DNA from: Rhynchonema sp. JSB1_4
Taxonomy: Eukaryota > Nematoda > Chromadorea > Monhysterida > Xyalidae
DNA length: 64,000 nucleotides
NCBI GenBank assembly: GCA_030248065.1
Contig: JASAMV010005225.1
Span: 1 to 64,000 of the forward strand
Direction of reading: 5' to 3'
Positions within the stretch are counted from its first letter, which is position 1. Each line of letters opens with the position of its first letter. This document shows, in pieces, positions 35,309 to 46,059 of this stretch. The notes under the pieces are model-generated. The model searched no databases. It had not been told where the DNA came from and saw nothing but the letters and a program-made list of their open reading frames with translations. The position numbers and the translations under genes are program-made.

Positions 35309-36167
35309 TATGGGTGGGCACAATACCCAATACCCAATACCAATACCACCCAATACCAATACCAGTGCTTGGTATTGGTATTGGGTGTAATTCTGGTATT
35401 GGGTATTGGCATTGAAGCTGGCCTGGTATTGGTATTGGGTATTGGGTTTGCCAAGGTATTGGGTCAAAACCAATACCCAATACTAATCCAGGAAAACCCA
35501 ATACCAAACCAATACCAAACCCAATACCTGACTCAAAACCCAATACCAAACCAATACCAAACCAATACCAGACCAAAAACCCAATACCAAACCAATACTA
35601 AGACCAATACCCAATACTCAATACCAATACCAACCCAATACTCAATACCAATACCAACCCAATACCAAACCCAATACCAGGCACTTCAGTAGTATTGATC
35701 TGGTATTGGGTCTCACCCGGTATTGGTATTGGGTATTGGTATTGCTGCAATTACTGCAATCTGGGCAATGAATTTTGCGAATAAAAGTCTTTAGGCTTCG
35801 TTACTGACGAGGGCCGGCCTATTGACTCATACCGTAATTGCACGTCTGACCTAAGGCCCGAAACGTGCAATTACAACAGTGTTACCGTCTCTAATATTTT
35901 TAGTATTTCAGCATGTCCGACTTTCCACCGTTGCCGCAAAGACGTGTGATTGCAACCAACCAGAACAACAAGACAGGGTCGAATAAGCAAGCGCTGAAAC
36001 GTGCGACACCGGACAGCGACTCCAAGGCTGCTAATCAACAACAAAAGGTGGGACCGAGTTAAAGTTTAACATTGGGTCATCAATTTGGTATTGGTATTGG
36101 GTATTGGGTATTGGTACAGGGCCGGTATTGGTATTGGGTGTCAAAAGTGGTATTGTGCCCAGGCCTA
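35309..36167. mobile_element. Nested hAT-like element (859 bp) with TATTGG arms, carrying an exon
   Basis: Terminal repeats TATGGGTGGGCACAATACC (left) and TAGGCCTGGGCACAATACC (right, complement). The 8-bp sequence GTATGGGG lies on both sides (35301-35308, 36168-36175). The subterminal arms are hundreds of bases of CCAATA/TATTGG hexamers in both directions. The middle holds a small hairpin (GTAATTGCACGT...ACGTGCAATTAC) and a spliced-looking exon. Because the host site is itself a GTATGGG repeat, the duplication carries less weight than elsewhere. Confidence 0.7.
35912..36047 (+). CDS. Spliced first coding exon inside a hAT-like element
   Basis: Acceptor-like TTTTTAGTATTTCAG, then C and ATG at 35913, 45 codons, then donor AAG|GTGGGA. 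The peptide starts MSDFPPLPQRRVIATNQNN and is Asn/Gln/Lys-rich with a short KRATPDSDSK stretch. No downstream exon of the same gene is visible. It could be exon 1 of the lost transposase of this element or a captured host exon. I do not recognise it. Confidence 0.4.
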
Positions 36168-36958
36168 GTATGGGGTATGGGAAATTTTTCACTTTTGGAA
36201 CAAGCACCCCTAAGAAATGACTTTTTTACCCCGAGAAGTACCAAAATTGGTCATTTTTCGTCCAAAAATGTCAAAAATCGCTTACTACCGCAAGAAAACT
36301 CTGTTTTAAGCACTTTTTAGACCAATTTTGGCACTTTTAGAAGATTTTTGGGGTCATTTTTTTCAAAACCCCCACCCTCGGGTATGGGAAATTTTTGAGT
36401 TTTTGGAAAAACCCCCCCTGGAATGGGAAATTTTTGATTTTTGGGGGTATGCATGGGAAATTTCCCGAAAATTGGGCTGGGTATGGGAAAATTTCGATTT
36501 CTCAACGACACCACTGATACCAATGGTGTGGCAGGGGATGGGGGTCCTCCCCCCAGTGCTGTGGCTACTTTGGCGGGGCGGGTAGGGTACATAGGTGGAA
36601 AAAATCGGGGCGGGTAGGGGGTAGTGTTAGTGTACCTGGGATTTTGGGGGGGGGGGGGGGGAAACCGGTTTGGGGGTGGGGGGGGGAAGATTTTTCGGGG
36701 GGCGGGTAGGGTACAACACAAGTTTTTTCGGGTGCCTGTTTTTATGTACTAAAAAGTACCCTAAAAACCTAAATCCAGCCCCCCCCCGGAATAGAGCCCC
36801 CCCCGTAATACAGCCCCCCCAAAAAAGGGGTCAGTGAATTAATAGAGCCCCCCGCGGAATAGAGCCCCCCAAAGTAACATCCCCTATACAGTAGTGTATT
36901 AAGGCTTGATAGTGGTGCACAGGTACATTTATGCACGTTTGTTGTTCGTTCAGAGCAC

Positions 36959-37385
36959 CAGTGTTGGAGGTACTCTGGAGGGGGGATACCTACTGTACCA
37001 GAGCCGATGGCCTGGGGGGGGGTTATGTACCTAGGGGGGGGGGGGTTTGGGGGGGGGGGTTAGGTTTTGGGGTGAAAATTTTTTATGTGTTTATTATGTG
37101 TGGAATCGTGTGAAAACGTAGTATTTGCGCGCGTAGCGCGCGAATTTCGGGTAATTTGAGGTAAAAACCACTGATTTTGCACTAATTTCGGCCATTTTGG
37201 TCAAAAATTGGCACTTTTGGGGCAAAATCGGGGGGGATGCCTACTGTACCGGGGTGAAAATTCGGGGGGGATACCTACTGTACCCTACCAAACCTCGGGG
37301 GGGATACCTACTGTACCAGGCGAGGGGGGGAGACCTCCTGTACGGGGGGGGCTACCCCCCCAAACCCCCCCCACCTCCAACTCTG
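36959..37385. mobile_element. hAT-like MITE of the CAGTGTTGGAGGT family (427 bp)
   Basis: Ends CAGTGTTGGAGGTACTC and the mirror ...CACCTCCAACTCTG. Exact 8-bp duplication CAGAGCAC at 36951-36958 and 37386-37393. Inside are repeated GGGGGGATACCTACTGTACC blocks and the core GCGCGTAGCGCGCGAA. A second, inverted copy is at about 46326-46785. Confidence 0.85.
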
Positions 37386-37813
37386 CAGAGCACATAATAC
37401 GCCTCTTATTGACGAATGGACACGAATAAATGCAATTACAAGCGAAAAAACATCCTTTCCAAACCCCTTTTTTGGGGTTTTTAGGGGTATTTCTGGGAAC
37501 AATTTTTTCCGGTTTGGGTCAGTGAATTAATAGAAGCCCCCCCCGGAATAGAGCCCCCCCGTAATAGAGCCCCCCCAAAATGGGGTCAGTGAGTTAATAG
37601 AGCCCCCCCTCCTATTTAGGTTTTTACGGTACATATATCGCGCGCAGCGCGAGATTTTTTGCACTTTTTGGGGTTTTTGGTCGAAATTTGGGCATTTTTG
37701 ACCGAAAAATGGGCATTTTGAGGGAAAAAATCGGGGCTGGTCGGGTACCAGGGCGGGGCGGGTAGGGGCAGGGTAGCACTTGGGGGGGTGGGGGGGGGGG
37801 GTCCCCCCCAAAT

Positions 37814-37935
37814 TCATCTATCTATCGTCAACACTTTTTGATTTCATCTATCTATCGTCAACACTTATGGGCAAATCTATCTATCGTCAACAAATTCTGG
37901 GAACAATCTATCTATCGTCAACACATTTCGACCCC
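37814..37935 (+). repeat. Tandem repeat of ATCTATCTATCGTCAACA, four copies
   Basis: Four copies of the 17- to 18-base word, spaced 28-33 bases apart, inside the MITE cluster. Confidence 0.8.
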
Positions 37936-38850
37936 AAAATGGGTATTTTTGCCTCAAAATGGCTCAAAATCGGTATTTTTTGTCCCAAATAGGCAAAAAA
38001 TCGCGCGCTACGCGCGGATTTAGTGCATCTAAGTACATTTTCTCTTCATTTTCATTAATATTTCGATTCTCCGATTCTCTTCCAATGTTCTGGAAACTTC
38101 TTCTCTGCGCGTCCTCCACTAGCGTTTTTTGTTTGGGTGCATGCAGTGCTGTGGCTGGGGGGGGGGGGGGGGGGGCGGGGGCGGCCCCCCAATGGTACCC
38201 TACCCGCCCCGGCCTGGTACGCTGGTCCCCTACCCGCCCTGAAAAATCTTCCCCCCTCACCCCCAAACCAACGAACAACGGACATGATGTCCATCAAACA
38301 CGGTAGACCAATAATGTTGTTTTTGAGACCCTTTTATGGTTTACCTCTGTTCCCTGCACCCACGTGCACACAAATTTGGTCAAAACGGACTGCACACGGT
38401 TGAACCAGATCTTACAGGCAACAGAACTCCATCAGCTGTTTATCGGAGGCATAATCAGTATTTTTTCACAACAGCCCTGGCAAAGAATTTTGCATTAGCC
38501 TTTTTCTGCATTTTGTCATGTCCAGCAGGTGAGTATATATTCTTGGCGGTTAGATGCTTGCTGTGTTACAACTACTCAACAGCTGGCCATTTACATGATC
38601 GGTGGTGCCCATAATCACACGCCTTGGATGTTTACAACAGATCGATTGAATATATTGAACCAGAGCAATCAAATAAATGTGTTTGAAATGTTGCCGTTGG
38701 ATGTTTTGTGAAATATTTGTCGTCGGTCAAGCTCAATTTTTGTAGACATTAGCTGCGGTTTTCATTTGGTTGCGAAATTGTGGGACCGTATTTTACACCA
38801 TAAATGCAAAAAATTGAGCAATGAACGTTTGCGTTACTTTGTTGTAGGAT

Positions 38851-40294
38851 TCACAATGAGCCACGCTGGGGTATCCAGTGCGAGTGTACGGCACCGCCTT
38901 TTTGAGCTGGTCCCCCGGGAACGCCGGTGCTGCCGGTGCCTGCGGCTGATGCTCCACCACCCCTGCCGCTTTTTCCGCCGCCACCGCCGATTCCGCTTCT
39001 TCCGCCACTGCCTCCTCCCATACCGCTTCTTCCGCCACCGCCCCCTCCTCCTCCACCTGCACCAACGTAGCCGACCTCTTCTCCTTCTCCTCCTCCTGCT
39101 CCTGAAAACTGTGTTGTTAAAAAAACTGGAGTTTTTAACGCCATTTTGCAATTTAACGAACCTCCTCCACCGGCCCCTCCAGCACCACCTCCGGTTCCAC
39201 CGCCACCACCTCCGGTTCCACCGGCACCACCTTCGGTTCCACCGCCACCCCCTCCGGGTCCGCCAGCTTCTTCTCCAGCACCGGGTACACCGGGTACATA
39301 CGCCGAGAATGCAGCACCACCTTTCTGTGCCATGCCGGCGTCAGCACCACCCACCCCTGCTGGTCCTCTACCCGCCCCAGCAGCCGCTGAAGTGCAAATA
39401 TTCAGCATAAGAGAATGTGTTATTCGAAACTAACTCAGGCTCAGGCACAAGTGAATGTGGCTAACCCATTTGTGAATCTGTCATACGTTGTGTTCCTCCG
39501 CCACGTCTGAACCAACTGGTGATACGACTTTGCGGCTTTTGCTGCGATTTGCCCTCTGAAACATGCGCTTCAAATAAAAACCTACGGCATGACGCCTCAA
39601 TAGGTGCGAAGCTGAACATATAAATTACCTTCATCAGGCGGAATTGCCGTTCCAACACGACTGCCGCCGGGGCCGCCGCCTGCACCGCCGTCTCCATCGC
39701 GGCCACGGTCGCGGTCGCGGTCACCGGCCTTGCCCCGGAAACTGAACGCCCTTCGAAATCGGCTCCTTGTTTTTGATCGCTGAAGTATTATTGTTAATTT
39801 AGCTTTATTGAAGTTAACATATCGCCAAAGCACGAATGAAACACCAACGTCATCGTAGTCAGATTCGCCACGCGCCAGACGCTCACGACGCCTTTGGGCA
39901 CGTCGTCGTTCATCCCGTTTGTTTTTCCACAGTATGTAGATCACTGGTACGCACACCAGTGTCACTGCCTGCAAGCATTTGAAGAAATGCGTTGTTAGAT
40001 GCGTGTGCTACTCCTACAAAAGATGATAACCTCAAGACCGAGCATTATCGCGATCAGCACGTACACGCCAACCGCAGTGCACGAGTTCTCATCGGAGGAA
40101 GCCTCTGAGGCTGATCAAAGATGGATGTATCATATTGTTATTATTAGCTTCTTGCCCAATACTGCATCAGCAAATGCGAGAAATAAAAGACTTGCTCTGA
40201 GTCTGAACCAACTTCGGATCAACGATGCGAGCAGGGGCAGCATCAGCAGCCCCACCATTGATGGCTTCGGAATTGCGGGCATCTGGGCAGACAT
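38851..40294 (-). CDS. Single-pass membrane protein with Gly-rich cytoplasmic tail (complete, novel)
   Basis: Seven phase-perfect exons: 40294-40213 (ATG), 40104-40031, 39968-39849, 39779-39629, 39555-39466, 39386-39162 and 39101-38851 (TGA), 330 residues. Introns are short (60-110 nt). The N-terminus MSAQMPAIPKPSMVGLLMLP and the following LLASLI form a signal peptide. A very short ectodomain (about SSDENSC) precedes a long hydrophobic helix whose two halves (AVGVYVLIAIMLGLE and AVTLVCVPVIYILW) come from separate exons. A strongly basic juxtamembrane stretch follows (KNKRDERRRAQRRRERL), then an Arg/Asp-rich segment, and two Gly-rich exons of GGGGTEGG/GGAGG type with MAQKGG and PAQKGG repeats. 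The type I orientation is inferred from the basic stretch after the helix. No family recognised. The plus strand of the Gly region reads as Pro-rich, a shadow frame. Confidence 0.7.
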
Positions 40295-40605
40295 GATGGC
40301 TGGATGGATTTGCGTTGGTTGGCGAAGAGATAAAGCTGTTGGAAGTCGCGATGAACGTCGAGATTAAGTTCGAAGAATGAAGAAGATTAAGAAAGTTCGC
40401 TGCTTTTATATCTGCTTCTTTACTCAGCACAGATATGCAAGCAAACCGCCCCCGGTGAACTGAACACAAAGCGGTGTGGCACTTAGCTCGCTGAATGCGA
40501 GTTACTTGGTTGGTATCCGAAATACAGATCTAAAGGACAGCTAAAATTAAACGTGCCTGTTATGAGTGCCGCCAACCAAAGTGTCTCATCAACCAGTTCA
40601 TATTG
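40295..40605. other. 5' flank of the Gly-rich membrane protein gene
   Basis: No further exon is needed: the ATG at 40294 starts a signal peptide. The promoter should lie here, ending at the Mutator-like element's left target duplication. Confidence 0.4.
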
Positions 40606-40782
40606 AGACCTCTCGGGACCGACTAAAAGTCCCGGGGGCCCGGGGCCCGGGCCCGGGATGAGGTGACTAAAAGCCCCGGGGCCCGGGGCCCGTGACTAAA
40701 AGTCCCGCGGTGCTGGCCCGGGCCCGGGCTGAGGTGACTAAAAGTCCCGGGACAAGTTTTGTCTCTGTGCGAAAAAAGTTTC

Positions 40783-40866
40783 GAGCGCCTAAGGTGGACT
40801 CGAACCCTCGACCTTCCGGTTGTGAGTCCGACTACTTACCGTTTCGGCTATAAAGCCGTGTTGACC
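40783..40866 (-). other. tRNA-derived module in the left arm
   Basis: Read on the minus strand it has an A-box-like TAGCCGAAACGGTAAG, a loop region GGACTCACAACCGG and a B-box-like GAGGGTTCGAGTCC. The acceptor and T stems do not pair well, so it is not a functional tRNA. It matches the module at 43264-43336. Confidence 0.55.
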
Positions 40867-43263
40867 AAGCTCCTAAACACGTGCCTTATAAACAAACAAG
40901 CAGCAGCACAGTCAGCACAGCTGGCTGGCGCGTTTGTGTGTGTTTGTGTGTGTGTGTGTGTGCATGTGTGTTGTTTGCAGCAGTGTGTTGCGCGCGCGTG
41001 TGCGATGCGCATGATTGAACAAGGTGAGACAACCATGCAAGTGCAAGGCGGGTCACCCCCGCAAGCAAATGGTTACTGTATGTATACGGTAACAAGGCAG
41101 AACACCGTAACGAAAACGATATAATCTACGTATGTATGTATCTGCGTAACTGGATTACATCGCAATGTTTTCAACAGAACACGACTCGTAGAATTTGAAG
41201 GTTTCTATTTGATAATGAAGTGATCCCGCTTCAGTCAATTTGGAAGAAGTGAGATGAAATGAAATGAAAGCAATGGCCGATTGGGCTGAGTTGAATGAGA
41301 CGATCAACCAGTTGAAGTGATTTGGGGTGGAGGGGGAGATGGATATGGATAGTTAGACTTGAGATGTGTTATTGTTAACAAGTTGAGGAGTTCAGTTGAG
41401 CAAGATTTACTTGTCCAGCCAGCCAGGAAGATGTGTCTTGTCTACCCCTCAAAGTGGTGTGGTTTTGGGCTCAGCCAAAGGACAGCCGTCCCTGCGTTTC
41501 CGCACAACACCTGAGCTAGTTTTGTCCAAAACTTCAGATTTTCGAAGTCAATGCCGTGGTTCAAATGCCCTGAATTTTCACGTTATTTCAGTTCAGTTCA
41601 TTTTCCGCCCACCAGAGCGTCTTTCAATTTTTCGTGAAACATTACGGCTCAGAAACCCTCTCAGACCGGAGACCGGAAAAGCGGAACACCGTCGTCAAGC
41701 AAAAGTGATGCCGTTGGACGCTCTCCTCTGCCAAAAGTTGGCGGGCCGTCTAGTGCTTATTCCGGCGATTGGCTCTCGTTACCGTAACGACACCGCTTCT
41801 GCTTTGGCGACGGTGTTCCGCCTTTCCAGTCTCAGAGGGCGTTCCGCCTTTCGTGGACAGTAATGTTTCATGATTGAAACGTTTCATGATTTTTGGCTTG
41901 TGTCGGTCCACCTGCAAACCATACATTCATGAGCTTCTCGTTTATAGGCAAACTACGTCAACACGAGCCCGATTTCGCAGCTGACGGAATGGTGAAACAT
42001 TCTGACGTGGCTGCTGATTTGGGAAATGTTACACGTTGTAGAATACAATGTGGAGCATGATGGCACGCAGCTGGCTAGTGTGCGTTTCGAATGTTTCAGT
42101 CACACACAAGACGGGTATGTGTCAGCTGCGTGGCTTGTTGACTACATATTTTACGTGTTGAGCTTGTTGTCTGCTTCGACTTCGAGAACGGGAGTTTCCC
42201 TGCGACTGTAAAAATGCATGAGGCAACGAAATTAGAAATGTACTACAGTATACAAGCACAAATTAGTTCACACGTATCGTGTAACGAATCACGTCAAGAT
42301 CATGACAAAATCCAACTGTGTCCTTGGTAAGCACACCAGCGTCAGCCCAAAGGATAACTGGTGGAGATAGATTTTTCGAATTATAGTTGCGTGACAGGCT
42401 TAGTGATCAAAGATGGTTTTCGTCAAATACCAACTTACAAGTCTGGCCAGTAAGTTTCAAAGTTACAAAAGCGGCCACCTGACAACGACACAGATTTCAC
42501 AGTTACCAAAGAGGTAAGCTACAAATGTAGATCTGTGACCGGTGATTTCGTCTCTGACGACTGGCCCGGATCACCTAAGTTGTCTGGCGTTACGGGCCGA
42601 AACAGCAACGTGTCACTGGTCTTGCGCAAAGGCGCACCCTCAAAACCCCTTTGCTGCCACATTTTTTTTTCCGGGCCCCGGGGCCCCCCCGGGAGCCAAG
42701 GCGGGGGGGGCGCCAGCTCCCACCGCGCGCGCGGGGGGGCTTTCCATAACGGCTTAGATTTTTCCTATGCACTAGGAAAAACTAAGGCAAAGTGCGTGGT
42801 TGTGTGTGTGGGGGCTCGGGGGGGACGGGGAGACCGATACATCCAAAATTTAAGGGCTTGATGCTGCTTTTGCTCGTTTCAGTGGTTGATTGATTGAACT
42901 GATTCGCTTTATTGTGAACCACTTTGTGCAGACATTTGATTTCAGATGTCTGTTGAAAATGCCAACATGTTGACAATGTTTCAGAAATGTGCATAATGAC
43001 AACAAATCAGCATGAGTGGAGAGAGAACAAATGGAAACACAATATTATGCGAAAAAGCACAAGGCAAACGAAAAGCTCATGATTGTATGGTTGTCTTGCA
43101 CTTGCATGGTTGTCTCACCTTGCTCAATCATGCGCATCGGACACGCGCGCGCAACACATTGCAAACAACACACACACCACACACACACAAACGCGCCAGC
43201 CAGCTGTGCTGACTGTGCTGCTGTTTGTTTGTTTATAAGGCACGTGTTTAGCTGCTTGGTCAA

Positions 43264-43336
43264 CACGGCTGCATAGCCGAAGTGGTAAGCATTCGGACTC
43301 ACAACCGGATGGTCGGGGGTTCAAATCCTGTCGAGT
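43264..43336 (+). other. tRNA-derived module in the right arm
   Basis: TAGCCGAAGTGGTAAGC (A-box-like), TTCGGACTCACAACCGGA (anticodon arm with an 8-base loop including CAC) and GGGGGTTCAAATCC (B-box-like) are in tRNA order and spacing. Acceptor pairing is absent. The A and B boxes could still serve as an RNA polymerase III promoter. Confidence 0.55.
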
Positions 43337-43537
43337 GCAAAAACGTTTTTCATGAAGTCCGGGCCCCGGGACTTTTAGTCACCGGGCCCGGGCCCCGGGA
43401 CGTTTAGTCACCGGGCCCCTGTCCCGGGCCAGCACCCCGGGGCGTTTTGCCACGGGCGCGGGCCCCGGGCCCCCGGGGCTTTTAGTCACCTCATCCCGGG
43501 CCCGGGCCCCGGGCCCCCGGGACTTTTAGTCGGTCCC

Positions 43538-43975
43538 AGACCTCTCCTCCACAACGGCAACACGGTCTTGGAAAAAGGATTGAAAAAGAAATTTACGGCA
43601 TACCGTAAAAACCTAGAGGAGATAGAAATCTTTAAGAAAACATCGGTGCCTGATTCGCAAAGGAAACATTCCGAGAAAAAAACGGTTTTTTTTCCAAAAA
43701 TATATTTTGCGGAAAAATACGCAAGTATACATTGACCTAAAAATCACTCATTTCATGCCTAAAAATGCCTATTTTAGGCCAAAGTTTGCCTATTTAGATT
43801 TTTCGGGGCGGGTAGAGTACAACACAAGTTTTTTCGCGTGCCTGTTTTTATGCACCAAAAAGTACATACATCGCGCGCAGCGCGAGATTTTTTGCACTTT
43901 TTAGGGTTTTCGGTCGATATTTTGGCATTTTTGACCGAAAAATGGGCATTTTGGGGGTAAAAATCGGGGCGGGTA
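43538..43975. repeat. Fragments of hAT-like MITEs
   Basis: After the right target duplication of the Mutator-like element there is family sequence with TACATACATCGCGCGCAGCG and GGGCATTTTGGGGG, the body of a CAGTGCTGTGGC-type element that was the host of later insertions. No gene. Confidence 0.5.
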
Positions 43976-44382
43976 CAGAGGTGGGAATCGGGCCGGGTTA
44001 CCTCGGCCCGGCCCGACGAGGTCCGGGGGTCGGCCCGGCCCGGCCCGACAGTTCGGGCCGGGAAGTCCGGCCCGGCCCGGCCCGACTTGGAAAAAAGTCG
44101 GCCCGGCCCGGCCCGGCCCGATTTTTTCGGCCCGACTTTTTCTGATGATATTTTGAAGCAATTTTTTTGGTGCAAAAATTACTGTTTTTTGGTTTAAAAA
44201 TACCTGATAATCATGGAAGTCGGTACAAATTTGCAGAATCGCGAGAAATTTTGGCAAATTTAGCCTAAAAAATCACGATTTTTTATTGAAATTCGATGAT
44301 GTCGGGCCTTTTCGGGCCGGCCACCCCGGCCCGGCCCGGCCCGACATTCCGAAAAGTCGGCCCGGCCCGATTCCCACCTCTG
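43976..44382 (-). mobile_element. hAT MITE with GGCCC arms, intact (407 bp)
   Basis: Perfect ends CAGAGGTGGGAATCGGGCC and the mirror ...GGCCCGATTCCCACCTCTG, with exact 8-bp duplication GGCGGGTA (43968-43975, 44383-44390). The body matches the damaged 34047 copy in inverse orientation. Confidence 0.9.
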
Positions 44383-44391
44383 GGCGGGTAG

Positions 44392-45216
44392 CAGTGTAGT
44401 TCCTGGTCCGGCGCGGCGGTTAGTGTACCTACCCCTTTTTTCCGTGCGGCGGTTAGTATACTTGCGGGCCGGAAAAAAAACCGTTTTTTTTCCGGAAAAA
44501 AAACCGAAAAAAACCGTTTTTTTTCCGAGGCCCGGAAAAATACGTTTTTATTTTTCCGGAAATTTTTCCAAGTGGCAACTTTTGGAAAAAAAACCGTTTT
44601 TTTTCCAAAAATTTCCGAAATATTTTCAAAGGTTGCGAAAGGATGTTGTCAAAACCAATGTAAATCGGTGCTAAACAGTTCAAAATGAGCACTTTTTAAT
44701 CTCCAGGTGCATTTTTAGCCTGTTTCAGGCCATTTCCAGACAAAATTTTATCCAAAATAGGCGTTTTTGGACCATGGGTATCCTTAAGTACTGGAAAAAT
44801 ATTTGGAAAAAAAACGGTTTTTTTTCCGGAAAAAAAACGGTTTTTTTTCCAAAAATATATTTTGCGGAAAAATACGCAAGTATAGCGGTTAGTGTTCCTC
44901 CCTGGGGGGGGGGGGAAGACCCAAATTCAGGAAAAAGTCAGTTTTTGAGGCAGAAAATTTGACCAGTTTTTGCCCCTTTTTGGAAAATTCTCCTTAAAAA
45001 GGGTAATTTGGCGACTTCTGACAATACTAACAAAAATCACCCATTTTAGGGCTTAAAAATGCCGATTTTAGGCCTTAAAATTTCTTTTTTAGGCAAAAAT
45101 TGAGGCGGCTGGTGTACCTGGCGCTGCGGTTAGTGTACTAGTGTACCTTGGTCGCGGCGGTTAGTGTACCTTAGGGGGGGGGGACCCCCCCAGCCCCCCC
45201 CCCCGGAACTACACTG
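44392..45216. mobile_element. hAT-like MITE of the CAGTGTAGTTCC family (825 bp)
   Basis: Ends CAGTGTAGTTCCTGGTCCGG and the mirror ...GGAACTACACTG, with exact 8-bp duplication GCGGGTAG (44384-44391, 45217-45224). The left duplication overlaps the previous element's right duplication, so two elements hit nearly the same site. Inside are GGAAAAAAAACCG runs and CGGCGGTTAGTGTACC repeats. Confidence 0.85.
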
Positions 45217-45254
45217 GCGGGTAGGGTAGGTTATCAGGGCGGGGCGGGTAGGGG

Positions 45255-46056
45255 CAGTGTAGTTCCTGGCAGTGTAGTTCCTGGTCCGGAGGGGGAACAG
45301 ACGTACCCTCCACTATTTTCGGAGGGGGAACAGACGTACCTACCTGGGGGGGGGGAAGGGGGGGAAGTCCCAATTTGGGGGGGGACGGAAAAAAGTCATT
45401 TTTTGAGGTCGAAAAATTGGACTATTTTTGCCTTCTTTTGCGAAAAATCCCCTATAAAAAAGGGTATTTTAACGTTTTTTTGGAGGTTTCACCTAAAGTT
45501 TACCTATTTTTGGCCTAAAAATGCCTAGTTTAGGCCTAAATTTGCCCATTTTAGGTCAAAATTGGGGGAGCAGACGTACCCGGAGGGGGAACAGTGGGGC
45601 AGGCGTACCTCGGAGGGGAACAGACGTACCCGAGGGGGGGGTCCCCCCGCCCCCCCCAGGAACTACACTGGTTCCTGGGGGGGAGGGGGGTCCCCCCCTG
45701 CTAAGGTACACTAACCGCCGCGACCAAGGTACACTAGTACACTAACCGCCGCGCCAGGTACACTAACCGCCTCAATTTTTGCCTAAAATAGGCAAATTTA
45801 GGCCTAAAATGGGCATTTTTAGGCCTAAAATGGGTGATTTTTAGGTCGATGTTGTCAAAAGTCGCCAAAATACCCTTTTTATGAAGAATTTTTTCCAAAA
45901 AGGGCCAAAAATCGGTCAAATTTTCTACCTCAAAAAGTGACTTTTTCCTGAATTTGGGTCTTCCCCCCCCCTTCCCCCCCAGGTAGGTACACTAACCGCC
46001 GCACGGTAAGAATGGGTAGGTACACAAACCGCCCCGCCGGACCAGGAACTACACTG
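45255..46056. mobile_element. CAGTGTAGTTCC-family MITE, split by another of its own family
   Basis: Left end CAGTGTAGTTCCTGG at 45255 and right end ...CCAGGAACTACACTG at 46056, with exact 8-bp duplication GGTAGGGG (45247-45254, 46057-46064). The 45270-45670 element is inserted 15 bp inside its left end. Without the insertion it is about 393 bp. Confidence 0.85.
45270..45670. mobile_element. Nested CAGTGTAGTTCC-family MITE (401 bp)
   Basis: Ends CAGTGTAGTTCCTGGTCCGG and ...AGGAACTACACTG. Exact duplication GTTCCTGG (45262-45269, 45671-45678) taken from the terminal repeat of the host element. Carries GGAGGGGGAACAGACGTACC repeats. Confidence 0.9.
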
Positions 46057-46059
46057 GGT

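Larger units (their letters stand above)
35237..36516. mobile_element. CAGTGGTGTCG-family hAT-like MITE, interrupted by another element
   Basis: The left end (CGGAGGTGTCGTTGGGG) and the right end (mirror of CAGTGGTGTCGTTGAGAAAT at 36516) match the two ends of the 59667-59999 copy. Internal matches include AATCGGCCGGGGGTATGG. The interruption is the 35309-36167 element. No unambiguous outer target duplication. Confidence 0.6.
36554..38290. repeat. Composite of broken CAGTGCTGTGGC-family MITEs
   Basis: Starts CAGTGCTGTGGCTACTTTGG at 36554, as in the copy ending at 48053. The sequence is split by C-rich tracts with GGAATAGAGCCCCCC repeats (36775-36895, 37528-37610). It resumes with the family core (TATCGCGCGCAGCGCGAGAT) at about 37630, and another CAGTGCTGTGG end is at 38144. 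G and C homopolymers over 8 bases are frequent, so the assembly here may be weak. Confidence 0.5.
40615..43537. mobile_element. Mutator-like or fold-back DNA transposon (2923 bp), long terminal inverted repeats
   Basis: A perfect 9-bp duplication AGACCTCTC lies directly outside both ends (40606-40614, 43538-43546). Terminal inverted repeats of about 430 bp (40615-41046, 43096-43537) start GGGACCGACTAAAAGTCCCG. From the outside in, each arm has several GACTAAAAGTCCCGG units, a tRNA-derived module, a GTGT/CACA microsatellite and a unit ending in CCATGCAAGTGCAA. A 9-bp duplication and long arms fit Mutator-like elements. The interior has no recognisable transposase. It contains a 155-codon open frame (41396-41863) I do not recognise, a second copy of the 31.1-kb palindrome (about 42055-42250), and a G/C homopolymer patch (42660-42740). 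Confidence 0.8.

Noticed and set aside
38766..39433. Pro-rich plus-strand frames of 214 and 95 codons
   Set aside because: Shadow of the Gly-rich exons on the minus strand, which have consistent splice phases and continue to an ATG with a signal peptide.
40783..40866. Functional tRNA gene
   Set aside because: Acceptor and T stems do not pair, and the module is repeated within a transposon arm.
41396..41863. 155-codon ORF inside the Mutator-like element as a transposase
   Set aside because: No DDE-type motif, no zinc finger, and too short; left as unassigned sequence inside the element.
40600..43550. CRISPR-like spacing of GACTAAAAGTCCCGG repeats
   Set aside because: Repeat spacing is irregular and GC homopolymer-rich, the repeats are confined to transposon ends, and the genome is eukaryotic.
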